A stretch of DNA of 64,000 bases from Pseudomethylobacillus aquaticus (GTDB taxonomy: Bacteria > Pseudomonadota > Gammaproteobacteria > Burkholderiales > Methylophilaceae), in NCBI RefSeq assembly GCF_003730115.1, contig NZ_RJVP01000003.1, positions 124,001-188,000 on the forward strand, in the 5' to 3' direction. The translations under genes were made by a program, and so were the position numbers. Below are positions 62,871 through 64,000 of this stretch, piece after piece. Each line of letters opens with the position of its first letter. Positions within the stretch are counted from its first letter, which is position 1. Below the pieces are notes generated by a model that was not told the DNA's origin, searched no databases, and saw only the letters and a list, made by a program, of their open reading frames with translations.

Positions 62871-64000
62871 TTATCTCGGCTTAAATGGATCTTGATTTTT
62901 GCTGGCATTTTGCTCACGCTCGTCCGTAAGCTCATTAATTGCACCACTTAACTTGCTAACTGCATCTGCAAATTGATCATTGAGCGCTTTGACATAAACT
63001 TCAACACTTGACCTAAACGACTCACTTCCTTCAGCTAACTGCGTAAATGCATTACCTAAGTCGTTATCCACTTTATTGAAGCGAGCTTCATAATGGTTCC
63101 ACAATGATGGGATCGTTTCTGAAAAAGCCTCTAGCGCTTTTAACATGATCTGTAACTCGCCTTGGTTCTGCTGTATTCGCGCTTCAGTGGCTTTAATTGC
63201 CTCAAGTGCACTGGTGAACGCCAAAGATGCCTGACTTAAAGGCTGGGTTGAGTTGCTCACTTGATTGGAGGCACGCTCTAAAGCTGAAATGGTATCTGCA
63301 ATACCCTCTGCGGCATCACCAAATACTTTCACATTCGCATTAAAACGTTGCCCTGCATTATCTATAGAACTAGCTGAATTCTTAAAATCACCTGACGCCA
63401 GCGCAATAGTTCCACCAGCTGATTTAAGTTGCTCAGCAGTGTTGGAAATTTTTGCAAGTGACTCATTTAATAACTTTAATAGTTCGCTTAACGGATTAAA
63501 GTTTGTAGCTATTTGATTGACCGCTTCGGCTAGCTGGTTTGAGGTTTTATTGTTTACATCAGCAGCTCCACTAATGCTAGCGCCAGCATTTTGAATCTTG
63601 TTTGCAATGATCTCTAAAGCATTAAGGGCTTCACCAAATTGACCTATACCTTGTTGTACCGGTAGAAAAGTAGTGATGAACGAGTCAAGCACGGAAGCTA
63701 AACGTGCACTGGACTCTTTGGTGTCAGTGCCAAAGTTTTTACTCATAATTTCAATACTTAAAACCAGCTTATTGAGCGATTCACGTAAACTTTTAACGCT
63801 CTCAATCAAGCCATTCATATCATCACCTGAGCTTTGACGTAGTTGCGCCAAAAACTCTTGCAACACTTTTTCCAAAGCATTTTCACTGCTGCCGGTAAAT
63901 TTCTGAGCGAGATTCCTTATTTCATTTGCCAATGGTTCCAGTGCTGCTGCGACGCTTGCAGGCAGTTGATTGCTGAGCACTTCGCCAATCCCATTAGAAA
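62871..64000 (-). CDS. zorA: Zorya ZorA, cytoplasmic tail part (MotA-like stator, N-terminus outside window)
   Basis: About 375 C-terminal residues; the frame is open to the right edge (SNGIGEVLSNQLP...), so the GTG at 63980 is not the true start. The visible part is a long, almost continuous alpha-helical coiled-coil tail with heptad-like Leu/Ala/Ser/Asn content (e.g. LKSAGGTIALASGDFKNSA) and no membrane helix. The MotA-like membrane part should lie beyond 64000. This tail is the sensing and transmission element of ZorAB in known systems. Confidence 0.85.
   Translation of the reverse strand, partial: SNGIGEVLSNQLPASVAAALEPLANEIRNLAQKFTGSSENALEKVLQEFLAQLRQSSGDDMNGLIESVKSLRESLNKLVLSIEIMSKNFGTDTKESSARLASVLDSFITTFLPVQQGIGQFGEALNALEIIANKIQNAGASISGAADVNNKTSNQLAEAVNQIATNFNPLSELLKLLNESLAKISNTAEQLKSAGGTIALASGDFKNSASSIDNAGQRFNANVKVFGDAAEGIADTISALERASNQVSNSTQPLSQASLAFTSALEAIKATEARIQQNQGELQIMLKALEAFSETIPSLWNHYEARFNKVDNDLGNAFTQLAEGSESFRSSVEVYVKALNDQFADAVSKLSGAINELTDEREQNASKNQDPFKPR

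Larger units (their letters stand above)
57119..64000. mobile_element. genomic island at tRNA-Arg carrying Zorya (one end visible)
   Basis: From the tRNA end to the right edge the DNA is visibly AT-rich with AT-biased codons, unlike the GC-rich host genes up to 56923. The cargo seen is one defence operon. No integrase or second attachment repeat lies within the window, so the boundaries and mobility are inferred. Confidence 0.5.

Noticed and set aside
1-64000. CRISPR arrays, insertion sequences, rRNA operons
   Set aside because: No regularly spaced direct repeats, transposase motifs or rRNA sequence were seen while reading the window.

Overview
The window is a chromosomal segment of a Gram-negative betaproteobacterium. 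Its gene order points to a Nitrosomonadales-like lineage (Methylophilaceae or Gallionellaceae relatives). The main indicators are a tpiA-secG-tRNA-Leu-nuoABCDEFGHIJKLMN run followed by a DUF2818 gene and a NUDIX gene, recJ next to an rpfE-like gene, and a DUF3683 FAD/Fe-S protein next to hemJ. The lineage is an inference from content and order; no rRNA is present.

Layout. Positions 1-20203 (minus strand): rpfE-like, recJ, tpiA, secG, tRNA-Leu(GAG), the complete 14-gene NADH:quinone oxidoreductase (complex I) operon, DUF2818, a TPR lipoprotein and the start of an ADP-ribose pyrophosphatase. Two roughly 140-base non-coding spacers with repeat-like, hairpin-rich sequence interrupt the nuo operon (nuoF/nuoG and nuoD/nuoE). 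Positions 20332-24295 (plus): sixA, an orphan ParA ATPase, a CYTH protein, and a small DUF6394 membrane protein followed by a K+ channel with duplicated NAD-binding domains. Positions 24496-28681: a glycine-zipper protein, a secreted pentapeptide-repeat protein and a molybdopterin oxidoreductase with a palindrome over its putative promoter. Positions 28811-34703 (minus): a cusCBA/czcCBA-type heavy-metal efflux operon ending in a PII-like signalling gene. Positions 35206-41947: cysS; a TPR protein and an L,D-transpeptidase sharing a C-terminal NTF2-like domain; two cyclophilins; lpxH; nusB; ribH. Positions 42234-45011: phoB-phoR behind phased Pho-box repeats, then a lipoprotein. Positions 45254-53862: the DUF3683 protein, a TlpA-like thioredoxin, hemJ, a SRPBCC protein divergent from a TetR regulator, a PfkB kinase and a glycine-zipper lipoprotein. 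Positions 53961-56923: a GNAT acyltransferase (olsB-like) plus a PlsC acyltransferase, apaH and a cytochrome c5.

At tRNA-Arg(CCG) (57042-57118) base composition changes abruptly from GC-rich to clearly AT-rich. The remaining 6.9 kb is a defence island carrying a type I Zorya anti-phage system in the order zorA (5' end outside the window), zorB, zorC, zorD. ZorA/ZorB form a MotAB-like ion-driven motor with a long cytoplasmic tail. ZorC carries an EH-signature-like region. ZorD is an SNF2 helicase with a C-terminal Mrr-like nuclease. Genes zorB-zorC and zorC-zorD each overlap by 17 bases, indicating one translationally coupled operon.

How parts may work together. Complex I feeds electrons to quinone and onward to cytochrome c. 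The phoB promoter carries three 7-base repeats in 11-base phase. A weaker set with the same phase lies upstream of the olsB-plsC acyltransferase pair, suggesting that phosphate limitation switches on ornithine-lipid synthesis. All coordinates and motifs come from reading the sequence; no database searches were run.
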